Below the pieces are notes generated by a model. That model was not told the origin of the DNA and searched no databases. It was given only the letters and a program-made list of their open reading frames with translations. A stretch of 64,000 bases of DNA from the NCBI GenBank assembly GCA_035772405.1, contig JAYKKM010000416.1:1083501-1147500 (forward strand). Reading direction: 5' to 3'. A program made the position numbers and the translations under genes. Numbering within the stretch: position 1 is the first letter of the stretch; every line of letters starts with the position of its first letter. Shown here one piece after another: positions 1-10,420 of this stretch. Source of the DNA: Chrysogorgia sp. JL179-B06 (Eukaryota > Cnidaria > Anthozoa > Scleralcyonacea > Chrysogorgiidae).

Positions 1-234
1 TGGACAATTGTGTTGAAGAGTATAAAGATCATAGTGGATATATACTGTTTTGTTTATATTGTTTAACATCTTTCTATTAAATACTTCTTCCTCCTTTACT
101 TCTTCATCATCTTCATCACTACCAAAATTTGCCTTCAAACTATCTTTAATATCATCCTGAACGCGTTTGAAGTCCTCGTCGGATGTTAATCCGTATGCGT
201 ATCCGTACCCTTTTTCGTCCCAGTGGTAAGCCAT
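1..234 (-). CDS. Partial acidic protein cut by the window edge
   Basis: An open frame on the minus strand starts with ATG at 234 and runs off the window after about 78 codons, so its C-terminus is missing. The N-terminus reads MAYHWDEKGYGYAYGL, followed by an acidic stretch with a run of D and E residues near residues 43-55. I recognise no domain. It belongs to the compact AT-rich cluster of short intronless genes that fills the first 3.6 kb, and its ATG directly follows a TATAT-type sequence. A real gene is likely because codon use is mixed and the AT-rich surroundings would otherwise supply stops. Confidence 0.5.
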   Translation of the reverse strand, partial: MAYHWDEKGYGYAYGLTSDEDFKRVQDDIKDSLKANFGSDEDDEEVKEEEVFNRKMLNNINKTVYIHYDLYTLQHNCP

Positions 235-489
235 ATATGAGGGGTTCTCCATAGGAAGCTTCGTTCGTTTTTTCTTCTTTCGTATCCATTTTTTCTTCTT
301 TCGTAGCGATTTTTATTTTTTTCTTAAACTAAGTTTGTAGATATGTTTGGTTGTTACAACGTTTTATATAAGCACGTATTGTTTAAAATGAAAAAAAAAT
401 AGTTTCAACTTATTTATATGAAAGTATTTTGAGAAAAAAATTTTTCATTTGCAAAAACCTAGGATATAAAAACTGATATCATAAAAATC

Positions 490-812
490 ATGATCAAAAT
501 CATGGCAGAATCAGATGTTGAAGTAATAAATCTTTTACATCTTAAAATGTATAATGATACTTATTTATTTCGTGATTGCAAGGATTCTAAGTTTTATGCT
601 GTGGTTTATATTAGGATGTTATTCATTTTGCTAAAGATCGTCGAGCGTTAATAGTAAAAGATCTCAATCCAGAATCATATCTCAATACGGAACTGGGAAT
701 ATCTTCAAATTATTTTCTTGCAATAATTGATCGAAAAACCGCAATCAATTTGCAAGAACAAGTATATTTTGTTTCAACTGTTACTTTACGAAATATCTCC
801 ACGAACGTTTGA
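490..812 (+). pseudogene. Frame-broken small gene of the AT-rich cluster
   Basis: An ATG-started frame at 490-651 (53 codons, beginning MIKIMAESDVEV) stops just where a second frame becomes coding-like and continues to a stop at 812. The change of frame falls around 610-625. The second frame contains the stretch NPESYLNTELGISS and is free of stops for over 60 codons. This is best explained by a small indel in one former gene of about 100 codons, or by a sequencing error. No family is recognised. It lies 14 bp upstream of the Cys-rich gene at 827. Confidence 0.4.
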
Positions 813-826
813 AAAAAGAAAACAAG

Positions 827-1090
827 ATGATCGAAAAGTTTTGTTCACACTGCGATATAGAAGTTGATTTCTTATTTGAATTTGAAATGCATTTTACATG
901 TAGAACATGTCATGTTGATGAACATTACTGTAGAATTTGTAAAAGAAAATACACTAGAACAATTTTTCGTAAATTGATGTATCAATGTTATTGTGACGAT
1001 AGATTAGCAAGATGGAGGCAAAGATATATATATGATGAAGATAACAAGAAAAATGTAAAAATACAAAAGTTTAGAGATTGTTTTAAATAA
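827..1090 (+). CDS. Small Cys/His-rich protein, paralog of the gene at 1443-1646
   Basis: An 87-residue protein starting MIEKFCSHCDIEVD; an upstream in-frame TTG is not a likely eukaryotic start, so the ATG at 827 is chosen. It has repeated CxxC pairs (FCSHC, CRTCH, YCRICKRKY) and ends in a CYCDDRLARWRQRY motif, suggesting a zinc-binding fold. The minus-strand gene at 1443-1646 shares the spacing of these cysteines and the ending CECDDRIQRWKKTY, so the two are inverted paralogs. The function is unknown; zinc-binding regulators of this size are common in large DNA viruses, but that is inference from context. Confidence 0.6.
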   Translation: MIEKFCSHCDIEVDFLFEFEMHFTCRTCHVDEHYCRICKRKYTRTIFRKLMYQCYCDDRLARWRQRYIYDEDNKKNVKIQKFRDCFK

Positions 1091-1273
1091 ACGTTTTAAC
1101 ACACAATAAAAACTTTTTTTGAAACAAAATGCTCTTTTTATTTTTTTTATTAATCTAAATACATTTCTTTATTAATACAACTAAGTATTATAACAGTATA
1201 AATAGACGGGTTTTCGTTTTTTATAAAGCATTGCTTGTAAGTCGCGTACTCTACTTCAGTTAACAAAAAAAAA

Positions 1274-1420
1274 ATGAAGTGTAGGAGTTGTATAAAAAAA
1301 TCGAAAACGAAAATAAAAAATAAAAAAAGAATACGAAAACGACGACGTTCTAAAAAAAAAATTCAAAAAGGAGGGGATATCACCAAAAAAGATGAGTTTT
1401 ATGAATTTTGGAAATGGTAG
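1274..1420 (+). CDS. Lysine/arginine-rich 48-aa miniprotein
   Basis: A short frame from ATG to TAG encodes a very basic peptide beginning MKCRSCIKKSKTK, with a central K/R tract and a less basic tail ending EFYEFWKW. Over half of the first 32 residues are K or R, which would suit nucleic-acid condensation, as in protamine-like core proteins of DNA viruses. This is only a composition argument, because A-rich DNA easily encodes lysine. The tail with D, E, F and W residues and a normal stop make a true gene more plausible. It sits between the two inverted Cys-rich paralogs. Confidence 0.35.
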   Translation: MKCRSCIKKSKTKIKNKKRIRKRRRSKKKIQKGGDITKKDEFYEFWKW

Positions 1421-1442
1421 ACGGTGTATTGAAATATTTTTA

Positions 1443-1646
1443 TTAATCCAAATAAGTTTTTTTCCATCTTTGTATTCTATCATCACATTCACATAGATCA
1501 ACTATTTTACTATAGATAAGTCGTCCGTAATTATTTTTACAAAAATAACAATAATGATGGTTTACAAAGCATTCTTTAAATCTGTAATGCATGGAAAAAT
1601 GATAGAAGGAATTCACTTCACAATAACAGAAATTACAATATACCAT
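1443..1646 (-). CDS. Small Cys/His-rich protein, inverted paralog of 827-1090
   Basis: A 67-residue protein beginning MVYCNFCYCEVN. Its cysteine pattern (YCNFC, then HHYCYFCKNNYGR, then LCECDDRIQRW) follows that of the plus-strand gene at 827-1090 residue by residue, including the C-terminal CDDR..RW..TY block, although sequence identity is modest. Two diverged copies in opposite orientation about 350 bp apart point to duplication and inversion within a compact gene cluster. A zinc-binding role is likely from the cysteine pairs; the partner or target is unknown. Confidence 0.6.
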   Translation of the reverse strand: MVYCNFCYCEVNSFYHFSMHYRFKECFVNHHYCYFCKNNYGRLIYSKIVDLCECDDRIQRWKKTYLD

Positions 1647-1768
1647 CTTGAAATTTTTTTTTTTGAAGTCTTGGTTTGATATGAAAACTTTTTAGTTTGC
1701 AACCCGCTTTTATAGATATTTTAGACTATAAAAGCAGGGTATCAAATGTATTTTCGATTATTTTCAAC

Positions 1769-2028
1769 ATGTGGTTGCGATCAATGATTGATTTTGGAGA
1801 AGGTGAATCTTATGATTATCTTACACTGTATTATCATGCTGAACCATACAATTAGTAAACTACGAACCTGTGGATCCCCCGCATTTATGGGGTGGATATT
1901 ATTTATATCTGAAAGACCGTCAGGGACCTCGATATTTCAAAATGTTTATAAATGGGGATGATTTACAGAACCTCTTACCATCATTGAAGGGAAAATATAT
2001 AAATATTAAAAATAATTATAATAAATAA
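1769..2028 (+). pseudogene. Frame-broken small gene of the AT-rich cluster
   Basis: An ATG frame at 1769 (MWLRSMIDFGEGESYDY) ends after 28 codons near 1855. A different frame then stays open to the stop at 2028 and reads through DPPHLWGGYYLYLKDRQGP, a composition typical of real protein rather than of AT-rich noise. The frame changes near 1850-1860. I read it as one former gene of about 85 codons with a small indel. No family is recognised. Confidence 0.35.
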
Positions 2029-2066
2029 AAAAGGAAAAAACACGAATTTTTTTAAAAAAAAAGTTT

Positions 2067-2489
2067 TTATTGATTATATGCTACAGCTTTCATGAAATTA
2101 TTAGAATCTATTATTAGTTTAATTTCTTTTTGTAAAAGATCAGAAGCATCATAGTCAACAATTGTTGTTATGTTTTCACCCAGACATGAACAATTCCATT
2201 CATCATTTTCATGTTCATGTTTCTTTTTAACTTCCAGGGCTAAGTAATATGGTTGAGGGGGGAGTATAGCACCAATACATTTATCACCAATACATTCGCA
2301 ATTTACCGTATGTTGACATTTCTTTACAACATAGGTAAAGTGGGGTAATTCTTTCGCTAGAAAACGACTTGCATAATAGTTATTTTCATCTTCAAAGTAG
2401 GGGTTAAAGTCATCAGCAGTTATTCTTTTATATCTTTTTTCGTTATGTTCATCACAATCACGATAGGGCACATGTGAATTCGACATCAT
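2067..2489 (-). CDS. Hypothetical 140-aa Cys-containing protein
   Basis: A complete ATG-to-stop frame beginning MMSNSHVPYRDCDEHNEKRY. The middle has two clusters of cysteines, CQHTVNCECIGDKC and WNCSCLG, which could bind zinc. The C-terminal third is predicted helical and has no cysteines. No signal peptide or membrane segment is visible. It is the longest intact frame of the 1-3600 cluster and is intronless. I do not recognise the family. Confidence 0.55.
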   Translation of the reverse strand: MMSNSHVPYRDCDEHNEKRYKRITADDFNPYFEDENNYYASRFLAKELPHFTYVVKKCQHTVNCECIGDKCIGAILPPQPYYLALEVKKKHEHENDEWNCSCLGENITTIVDYDASDLLQKEIKLIIDSNNFMKAVAYNQ

Positions 2490-2654
2490 TCACAATAACG
2501 TTTAACATTTCGGTTACCCGTTTATATACAATTTTTTATAAAAAAAATATAAAAAATCAAAAAATCAAATTAAAAAAACCGATATTCTAAAATAAAAAAT
2601 ATATACAAAAAATCAAAATAAATTTTATTAGGATATAAATAAGAATGTGAAAAA

Positions 2655-2825
2655 ATGGTTTTACAAAATATCATGGAATCCGTGGAAACAGTAGATGCAC
2701 GATATAATAGATTATTTTATTCAAAATATCCCTGTGGACAATGTCTTAACGGAAATATGTGTGGGGAAGTGTGTGCGAATTATACACCGTGGAAAGATAA
2801 AAAAAAACACCTTGTTGTAGATTAA
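2655..2825 (+). CDS. 56-aa Cys-rich protein, tandem paralog of 2947-3174
   Basis: A short complete frame encodes a protein whose core reads ETVDARYNRLFYSKYPCGQC. The next gene, at 2947, has ETAYERFERLYYYKHPCGRC in the same place, so the two are tandem paralogs. Both continue with further cysteines (here CLNGNMCGEVC). The start could be the ATG at 2655 or the in-frame ATG at 2673, and the second aligns better with the paralog's start. Function unknown; the PCGxC core suggests metal binding. Confidence 0.55.
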   Translation: MVLQNIMESVETVDARYNRLFYSKYPCGQCLNGNMCGEVCANYTPWKDKKKHLVVD

Positions 2826-2946
2826 AGAGATGGTTGTTAAAGAAGATTTGTTGTTAAAAGATTTAAAGAAGAAAATCCATAAAAAAAAAATAAGGAAAAG
2901 TATAAGTAAGAGTAAAAAAAAAAATTGTTTTTATATTTGTTAGACT

Positions 2947-3174
2947 ATGGAACGTATAGAAACAGCATATGAACGATTTGAAAGATTATATTATTACAAA
3001 CATCCATGTGGAAGATGTATTAACAAACGTCCGTGTGCGATTCATCCAGATGAATTAAAACTTTCTAGACTTAAAAAAGTTAAATATACGGTGGAAATAT
3101 ATAGTGAATGTTTCAGTGGAAATAGATCACGAATAGAAGAAAAGACGTCAAAGTTTTTTTTTAAAAAGATTTAA
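2947..3174 (+). CDS. 75-aa Cys-rich protein, tandem paralog of 2655-2825
   Basis: The protein begins MERIETAYERFERLYYYKHP and shares with the upstream neighbour a helical N-terminus followed by PCGRCINKRPC. The remaining 45 residues are basic and end in a lysine/phenylalanine-rich tail. The stop codon at 3174 directly precedes the ATG of the next frame at 3175, so the genes are packed head to tail without spacer. Tandem duplication within a small gene cluster is clear; the role is unknown. Confidence 0.55.
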   Translation: MERIETAYERFERLYYYKHPCGRCINKRPCAIHPDELKLSRLKKVKYTVEIYSECFSGNRSRIEEKTSKFFFKKI

Positions 3175-3590
3175 ATGGCTGTACGAGAGCGTGATTTTGA
3201 TGAAATTCTTTACCCCGACATTCAATATTTATCACACTCTGAATTGTTTGAGATAAAAAAAACACAAAGAAAGATAAAAAGATAAAAAGATAGAAAGAGC
3301 ACCCCTATCAGTTTAGATGTGCTGATTATGATTATAAATATTTTAACATTTGTGTGGAAGATAAAAATGAACAATCTATATTTCGGAAAAGATATGGTGG
3401 AAAAAGATATTATAGATTTTTAATAACCAGTTTTAGTTGGGCTATGTCATTTTATGATCAGTTAGTGGGAAAACATGTAGTATTTATTGATAGAGAACCG
3501 AGATTACCCACGTTAATTTCGACCCTTGATTGTTTTGAGATAAATAATATTCTATATTATTTAAAAGTAATTACTTATCATGTTATATAA
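3175..3590 (+). pseudogene. Frame-broken gene at the end of the AT-rich cluster
   Basis: The frame starting with ATG at 3175 (MAVRERDFDEILYPDIQY) stops at 3285 in an A-rich run. A second frame, open from about 3296 to the stop at 3590, has no suitable ATG at its start and contains FRCADYDYKYFN and later FYDQLVGKHVVFIDREPRLP, which look like true coding sequence. Slippage in the A-rich tract at 3250-3300 would explain the break. I read this as one decayed gene of roughly 135 codons. No family is recognised. Confidence 0.4.
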
Positions 3591-5122
3591 AAGTAATTAC
3601 GTAATTAAAAATAAATAATATTCTATGTTATTTAAAATGTACTTAGCAATAGCAACACCATATAGCAACGTCTTTTTAACTGGTAAATCTTCATTTTTCT
3701 TTACTTTGCTGATGATATAATGATGTTATTTTATAAAAGAAATAAAAAACTTTGTCGCTGTGATATTATGTCGTTATATACGCTTCTCTCGTGCCATTAT
3801 GACGACATCTGGGTTCGCAGTAATTGGCTATGCTGTTTCGGTTACCCTGCCATTACTATACTGTATAATGTAATCTATGTTAGGTTGTTTTTTTGGTGGT
3901 TTTTTTTGGTGTTTTTTTTTGCACAATGGTGAAGCTAATAAAAATAAAAAATAAAAAAAATAAAAAATAAAATCACGCCACCGTTTTTTAGACCGCTGGT
4001 CTAGAGGTCCAGGGTCGCGGGTTCGATTCCAAGCCGGAATGCTCTACAGTTCAGTGCATTTTCTCATTTCGTATGATGATATTACATTATAGAACTGTTA
4101 ACCCCAAAACAACTTAGATCCTAACCCTCGCCTAATTGTTTTGTTAACCCTAACCCCCGTCTAGAAGGTTGTACAACGCCCGCGATTTACCTCTTAGTTG
4201 TGTTCTGAGCCTTCAGTGAAACAAACAAAGCAATCAGCAGTCTCCATAATCGTACAGACCTTCATATTTTATATTTCAGTAAAAGTTATTCATTTTGCTC
4301 TGTTTTATATCGCTTAGTTAGCCGGAACAATAGATTTAAGCGCTATTAAAATGTTGGTATAACACATATTAAAAGTTGAATAAACCAACTATAACAGGTT
4401 CTTTAAAAACAGGTTAATAAACCTAAAGCAAAGTATTTGTGCAACGGGTCGTCCCTATTTGGCCCCGAGACAAGGCTAAAATAGTGTCTCAAAATGACCT
4501 TCGCATTTTCAAGAAAACCTTAAACCTAACCATAGCTAACACTAACCTAACAAAAATAAAGATCAGACAAATCAGAAAGCCTGTTTAGGGTTTTCTGAGA
4601 ACACTTGCAGCATATTTGCGGAGTGTTTACAATGTCAAGTTGGCGGGATGGTAAACTTGGGCGGGATGGTCTCTGCTGTTTGGTTTTCTTCGGAGGGACC
4701 TCAAAATGGCCTCCTGGTTCCTCTGCATGGCCGCAAGCGTGCTCTTTATCTCGGGGCACTGGCAGTCGGACCTAGTCCTCTCTTCGGTTGGCCCTTTAAC
4801 GTGGAATTTCGGACACACCGTTTCTCTCAGTTTGTCGAAGAAGTACGCCAAGCGGCTTTTTTGTTGTTCGGAGACTAACGTCAAAGGCTCTACGAAGTTT
4901 GACAACTTTTTCAGACATGGCAACTTGTTCAGCAACCTTTCCAAATCCACGATAAATGTCGCCTAGAATGATATGGGCTCAGTGAAACAAATAAAGCAAT
5001 AGATTATATAGACTGAAAATATACCCCAAACATAGCACCATTTCAACGGTTTGGCAACTTTGCTACGCTCAGACTATAATTCACATTCATTACAGGAGTG
5101 TATATGTTAACACTTACGCCAC
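3591..5122. other. No gene recognised; contains a tRNA-like SINE fragment
   Basis: This stretch marks the change from the AT-rich cluster to ordinary host DNA. At about 4013-4030 lies a B-box-like GGGTTCGATTCC typical of tRNA-derived SINEs. A minus-strand frame of 107 codons at 4627-4950 starts only with GTG and matches no family I know; it could be part of a host exon or a transposon. Confidence 0.4.
3980..4040 (+). repeat. tRNA-derived SINE head fragment
   Basis: The sequence GGTCGCGGGTTCGATTCC matches a Pol III B box, and an imperfect A-box-like region precedes it by about 30 bp. No full cloverleaf is visible, so this is a SINE remnant rather than a tRNA gene. Confidence 0.4.
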
Positions 5123-5961
5123 TTAAAGGACATTGGCAACAAAAAGTATAAGTACCTTTTAGATCAAAGTATGTGACCTAAATAACTGGAATACAGACCT
5201 GCCAAGTCATCCAAAGCAAAAACAGTGAGATTCAATTTTTTTCTCCAAAAAAATAATGAGAAAAGTGCAAAAATAGTGAGATATCAACGTAACGATATAT
5301 TTTGTATTTTTTCCATGTAACAGCAAGGTTTTAACAAATAGTATAATACAAGATTGTCATGGCAATATGCTGATCGTCATGGCAATACCAGGCGCCATGT
5401 TGAAATACTTCATGTTCCTCTCGGTCAGAAACATTTTATGTGCGCGCGCATAACTTCAAAATGGCGTCTGTAGTGCAAAATATTATGCAATCTACGTCCA
5501 TATTTATAATTATTTTGTCGTTAAGTTAACTCGTTAAATATTGAAATCACACCAATAAAGGATGAGGATTTAATATAATTTAAAATTGTGAGATTTTTGA
5601 CCTCTTAGTTTCTTGCTTTTACCGTGAGAATCGAGTAGAAAATCGGGAGACTTGGCAGGTCTGGGAATATCGTATATAGTTTCAGAGGTTGTGAAAATGT
5701 TCATAATGCGCATTAAAGGTGAATCAGGGTTCTGTTCTTCATGTTATGGGTAAAACGGTCAGTGTTGGCGGAAATACAATTCTCAACGTCTTTAGTAATC
5801 TCTATTACAACATAAACTGAGCAACACATGGCCCGACACTTCCCAGCACATGACGTCACGATCATATTCAAAATGGCGGTGTTTTTACATGGTTTACTCA
5901 AATTTTAAAATGTGTTGCAAGCCTTTTCATAGCCTTTTCATGTGTTGCCAATGTCCCTTAA
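5123..5961. mobile_element. TTAA-flanked foldback MITE, interrupted by another MITE
   Basis: The ends read TTAAAGGACATTGGCAAC on the left and the near complement GTTGCCAATGTCCCTTAA on the right, with TTAA at 5123-5126 and 5958-5961. The same termini bound the element at 6669-7116, so both belong to one family. A TTAA duplication is typical of piggyBac-like mobility; no transposase frame is present, so the element is non-autonomous. Its left arm is interrupted at 5194-5663. Confidence 0.7.
5194..5663. mobile_element. Nested MITE with CAGACCTGCCAAGTC termini
   Basis: The left end CAGACCTGCCAAGTC (5194) and right end GACTTGGCAGGTCTG (5663) are perfect inverse copies over 15 bp. GGAATA flanks both sides (5188-5193 and 5664-5669), so this is a 470-bp insertion with a 6-bp target duplication into the older TTAA element. 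It has no coding capacity. Confidence 0.75.
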
Positions 5962-6668
5962 TTTATTACTTATTAAATCAGAGTCTTATTTTATCTGGAT
6001 TTGTATGTACGCTAGGGTCCGTTGTTGTTTAGCGGGACTACTTCATGTATGCCGATTTTGGTGTCTCAAAACAAAATTTTGGTAGGATTTTAGGCATACA
6101 TTAAGTACCTGCCTTGTTTAGTTTCAATAAAGACTTATTATAATGACATGTGCGACAAGGAGTTAATGCAAGCGTGGGGGGCGTGGCGGGGAGCGGAGAT
6201 AAGACCCCCCCCCCCCCCCCCACTGCACGAAAGAATGGATTTACTCAAATTTACAATATGTGCAAATATGGAGCAAATTTATTGAAATATTATATTTACT
6301 ATAGGAACTTAATATGCCGCATTTAAAGTAAATGCCGCATTTACTCACTTTTGAGCAAATATGAAGCAAATGCGGCATTTTCCATGTCTACTCCTATAGT
6401 AAATGTAACATTTAGCTTCTCCATTTGATGAGGATGCGAACAATTTGGAAGGACGAAAAGCTCTCGGTTTGGTATTTTCCTGGTCTAAATGACAGGGTTC
6501 TATCTAGGATTTTTCGTTTGGCGGAGAAGCAAGGACGTGAAATGAGGAGGAGAAGCAATCTAGGAGGATCCGAGGGCATGCCCCCAGGGAAATTTTGAAA
6601 TATAGTCTCTACAATACTGAAGGTTTGGAAAAGTCATAAAACACCAAAAAACAACACTTTCCAGGATT

Positions 6669-7116
6669 TTAAAGTACATTGGCAACAAAAATTAAGTTTG
6701 TCTAACATGAAAGAACTCGTAAAATGATAGAGTAACACCTTTTACAACTTTTCTGTATTTTACTTCGTTTTTATGAGATGGTCTCTGACGTCAGATGTGG
6801 GGTAGAGAATTTTCACTCATTAAAAAATGTATTATATCTCAGTGATTGTTAAGTTTACAAAGTTCATTATCATGGGGAGTTATTATGCGCACATTTTCAA
6901 GTTTGTGGAACAAACTTGAAGATGGAACTAATATTTTAATGAGTGAAAATTCTCTACCCTGCACCTGACGTCAGACACATTCATTTACATATCAAACAAA
7001 CTGAAATATTTCAAAAACGAAGTAAAATACGGGAAAGTTGTAAAAGGTGTTGCTCTATCATTTTACGAGTTCTTTCATATTAGACAAACTTAATTTTTGT
7101 TGCCAATGTCCTTTAA
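6669..7116. mobile_element. TTAA-flanked foldback MITE
   Basis: Long inverted arms of roughly 200 bp, starting TTAAAGTACATTGGCAAC and ending GTTGCCAATGTCCTTTAA, surround a short spacer near 6840-6900. Both arms carry CTGACGTCAG and GTGAAAATTCTCTACC. TTAA at 6669-6672 and 7113-7116 is the target duplication. The element shares its ends with the one at 5123-5961. No coding sequence. Confidence 0.75.
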
Positions 7117-7439
7117 CTCTTTCCAGTCCAGCCCAGTCAAAAGGGGTCATAGAAGACCCCCGAATTCGTCAATCGAAAAACACGGCACATGGTAACGCAA
7201 GATTAAAAATTGAAATTCGACAAGCGCCAGACACATGAGATCCACTCACACGCCAAGTTTGATTTGATTTCATAAACAACTCTGCGATTGGTGGCATTTT
7301 GAGTTTTCAAGATGCTACACGGGCGTGCAAGATGGCCTTTTCTAGAAAAATTTAAATTTTTCAACCTGATTTATGATAATTAATGCTAATTCATATTAAC
7401 ATAATGTGTCTTGTTCCGAGGCCCTTGAGAATTGCGCGG

Positions 7440-7975
7440 TCAACGCAATGGTTTATGGGATCGACTGGGGGCAAATCACTTAAGTATTCATATATTCAAG
7501 CCAAAGTAATTGAGTTTGTAAATAATTACAACGATATTCCGAAAGGGAGAAAAGAATTAGGTGTTCGAGGAGATGGAAACTGTTTTTATCGGTCTGTTTC
7601 ACTGAAGAGATGGGCATAATGCGAATCACGCACAAATAAGAGCAATGGTCAACGAAGTGATAGCACAAAATCAAGCCGCATTTGCGCCATTTCTGTTATT
7701 CTCAAACACTGGATGAACATTTGAATAAAAGTAAGCGTAACGACGTGCGGTGAAACGCTAGATTTCCTTGTGTGTGCAACGTTATTCCAAAGGACGGTAT
7801 TTCTTTATCCAATGTCTTCGCGTGTGTGGCTAAAGTTCGCACCTTTGTCGAAAGTCAAGGCGTTCATTCCACAAGTTGTTCATGTAATCATGTCCTATTA
7901 CGCTACCATGACTTTCATCCATCGTCGCATCATTTCAACTTGCTTGCACCTCTTGGCCAATTGGCCGCTGTTGTG
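7440..7975 (+). pseudogene. Decayed OTU-type cysteine protease fragment of a transposon
   Basis: One frame contains the OTU active-site signature GDGNCFYRSVS at about 7569-7601, preceded by a helical stretch ending RKELGVR. The downstream OTU part continues in other frames (an RAMVNEVIAQNQAAF-like stretch near 7650) and is broken by stops. A further frame at 7772-8026 carries a Cys/His cluster (CSCNHVLLRYHDFHPSSHH) that may be the C-terminal part. OTU domains of this kind are often carried by animal DNA transposons and retroelements. The copy is clearly inactive. Confidence 0.5.
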
Positions 7976-9049
7976 ACGCTCCGGAGCCAAAGAACCCGTA
8001 CAAAGTTACAAACACACGTTTATTAATCTTGTTGGCGACAATGACGACGCTATAAACAAAACTGTCCTTTTCGAAAGTGTGACCGGTCGTTGTCGCATCC
8101 CCAAACAGCACAGTGATCTCCTTTTCTCATATGCAAGATCAAATATAAAATATACCAATACTTATTTAAAAAACACGAATATATTTGATATTAAATTCGT
8201 AAAAGAACTAATCGAAGCTCGCGAAGTTTGTTTGCCTATTATCTATGGTTTGCCCTATGTTTGCCCCCAGTCGATCCCACACGGCATTGCGTTGGCCGCG
8301 CAAAAACGAGGGCCTCCGCACAGGCAACTCATCCATTCAAAAGCATTGGTAACAGCCGGTTTATCGGGCTTTCAGAAAAGATATAGGTTTTGCAACAGTT
8401 ATGAATATTTCCCGAGATATCAATAGAACAAAGAGGTAGTTCAATTTTGGATGTTTTTCAGCCGGACAGGAAAGAGTTAAGTACATTTTATATTGTTTGT
8501 TAAAATTTATAATGAATTTCATATTGAATCAGTTAAGTTGAATTAAGTTACATGCACGCGATACATCACCTTACGTCCAATAATAATACTTCAGTTGTGA
8601 ATGATGAGAACTTTTTGGGGGGAAGCTCTTCCACCCCTCAAACCCTCTAGATAGAACCCTGAATGATGCGCCCCTCCCCCTCTTCCGCCGGCCCAGATGA
8701 GACCCTGGGTACGAGGTTGGGAGTAATGTTGCTGTGAGATGTTTAAAAAGTTGGAATGCAGGGCGATTTCATTAGCTTCTAATCTGAAGGTTGAAAATCT
8801 CTGCCTTCATAGCAATAAACTCCATAATTACATTTACCGGCGTTATCGCCGTTACATATATTGCACAATGGCACCCAAATTAAATATTGTTTTATATTAA
8901 TTTAAATTAGCCTTTCTGACCTCGTTTTTGTGTCTGTAATTCCAAAGAATGTTTGCTTTGTAACGAGGCCAGAAATACTAATTTGTATGCATATAAAATA
9001 ATATTAAGAAAGGTCGCCATTATTAAAGAGGTCTATACTCTATACCGAA
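7976..9049. other. Transposon remnants, no intact gene recognised
   Basis: The frame at 8079-8426 (115 codons) may be the tail of the decayed transposon protein, but matches no family I can name. The remainder holds short inverted sequences around CTGACCTCGTTTTTG (8930) and its complement (8970). Confidence 0.3.
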
Positions 9050-9552
9050 CACTGATTTCTAAATAAAGACTGGATCGAGCAACTATTGTTGAGAAAATGA
9101 AGCCGGAAGTAGCTTGTGGCGGCCATCCTGGTGGGACCACGTTATGTAGTTTTACTATAGTCTATAGGCGACATAGACTATCTATCTCTGATCTTTTAAG
9201 ATGCTAAAATGAATCAGTTGTCCAAGGTTTTCTCACAATATAAAATACAAACTACGGCTCCATAATAGTAACTATGAAGCCAGAATTAGGTCACTCCAAT
9301 ATGGCCGCCACCCGCTAATCCCGGCTTCATTATTATTGTAATGGAGCCGTAGTTTGTGTTCTAAATTATGGGAAAACCTTCGACAACTGATTAATTTTAG
9401 CAGTTTAAAAGATCAGAGATAGATAGTCTCCGTCGCCTACAGTAAAACTATATAACGTGGTCCATTCAAGATGGCCGCCGCGAAATATTCTCGTCTTCAT
9501 TTTTTTCGCAACATCTAAACAATAGTTGCTCAATCTAGCTTTATTTAGAGAT
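9050..9552. repeat. Long inverted repeat (foldback element)
   Basis: Two arms of about 230 bp mirror each other around a centre near 9310. Examples are CTATCTATCTCTGATCTTTT on the left against its complement at about 9405-9425, and GAGCAACTATTGTTGAG against the mirrored block near 9515. Both ends lie in CTCTAAATAAAG-like sequence. Non-autonomous foldback element; no coding potential. Confidence 0.6.
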
Positions 9553-10346
9553 CAGAGCTCATGCCAACCTCGTACCCCGGGTATTATCTCCACTCCCCGC
9601 CACCATAATACCGTGGGTACGAGGTTGAGCTTATGGTAACACACACAGGCATTTTACCTCCAGGTGGAAGGTCGGCAAAAATAGGGAGCTTAAAGCCCAT
9701 TTTTTACTTCACCATTTCGCTCGCCGGTTGTGAAATATTTCCACAATGTCATCATTTTATTTCAGTTGACGACGAATGAAAACGGGAAAAAATTATGTAA
9801 TTGGCGAAATATTTCCACAATGATATCATTTTTTTTCAATTGTCGACCAACGAAAACGGGAAAAAAATATGTCGTCGGCGAAATGTTTCTCTAGCGGTGA
9901 AGTGGGAAACGGGCTTAAAAGCCTGCCGCCTCGCAAGGCCGTTTGCTCGGCGAGATTCACTCGTGTGCGGATCGACGGTTCTCTTGAGCATTTTACCTCG
10001 CGAGACCGTGAGAAGAATATCTGTCGTGTTTGATATTTTTCGCCTCGCAAAGAAACATTCTCAACCTTTTCGGGCATCGTGAGCTACATGCTGAGGTATA
10101 ATAGACATTATATAGCTACCTGTAGATTAGCTATCTCACAATTTCATTGGCTCCTCTACTACTAGGCTATCACCTCATATCCTAACAGTAGAGAAAAAAC
10201 AAGATGGCGGCATGTTTTTAGGTCGAAAAAAGCTTATAGTAACATAGGTAATATTTGGCATTTCACTCGATCAAACTACATGTTGAAAGGATTTACGGTG
10301 AAGGAAAATTCCGAGTGTTGGAACACATACATTTTAACACCAAACC

Positions 10347-10420
10347 GGCCTTCCGGCTGGAATTGAACCCACGACCCTGCGATGCTAGTGCAGTGCTCTG
10401 ACCACTGAGCTACGGAAGCC
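10347..10420 (-). repeat. tRNA-like sequence, SINE head or tRNA pseudogene
   Basis: Read on the minus strand this 74-bp block has an A box (TAGCTCAGTGGTCAGAGC), a possible anticodon loop CTAGCAT with AGC in the anticodon place, and a B box (GGTCGTGGGTTCAATTCC). Its ends can pair as GGCTTCC with GGAAGGCC, with one extra base. The anticodon stem has a mismatch and the acceptor stem a bulge, so a SINE head or tRNA-Ala-like pseudogene fits better than a working tRNA. Confidence 0.5.

Noticed and set aside
3720..3932. 70-codon frame after the AT-rich cluster
   Set aside because: Low-complexity Trp/Phe-rich end from T/G runs and no relation to the cluster families.
4627..4950. 107-codon minus-strand frame
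   Set aside because: Starts with GTG after a nearby stop and matches no known family; kept only as a possible exon remark.
10347..10420. A functional tRNA-Ala gene
   Set aside because: Acceptor-stem bulge and anticodon-stem mismatch; the pattern fits a SINE head or pseudogene better.
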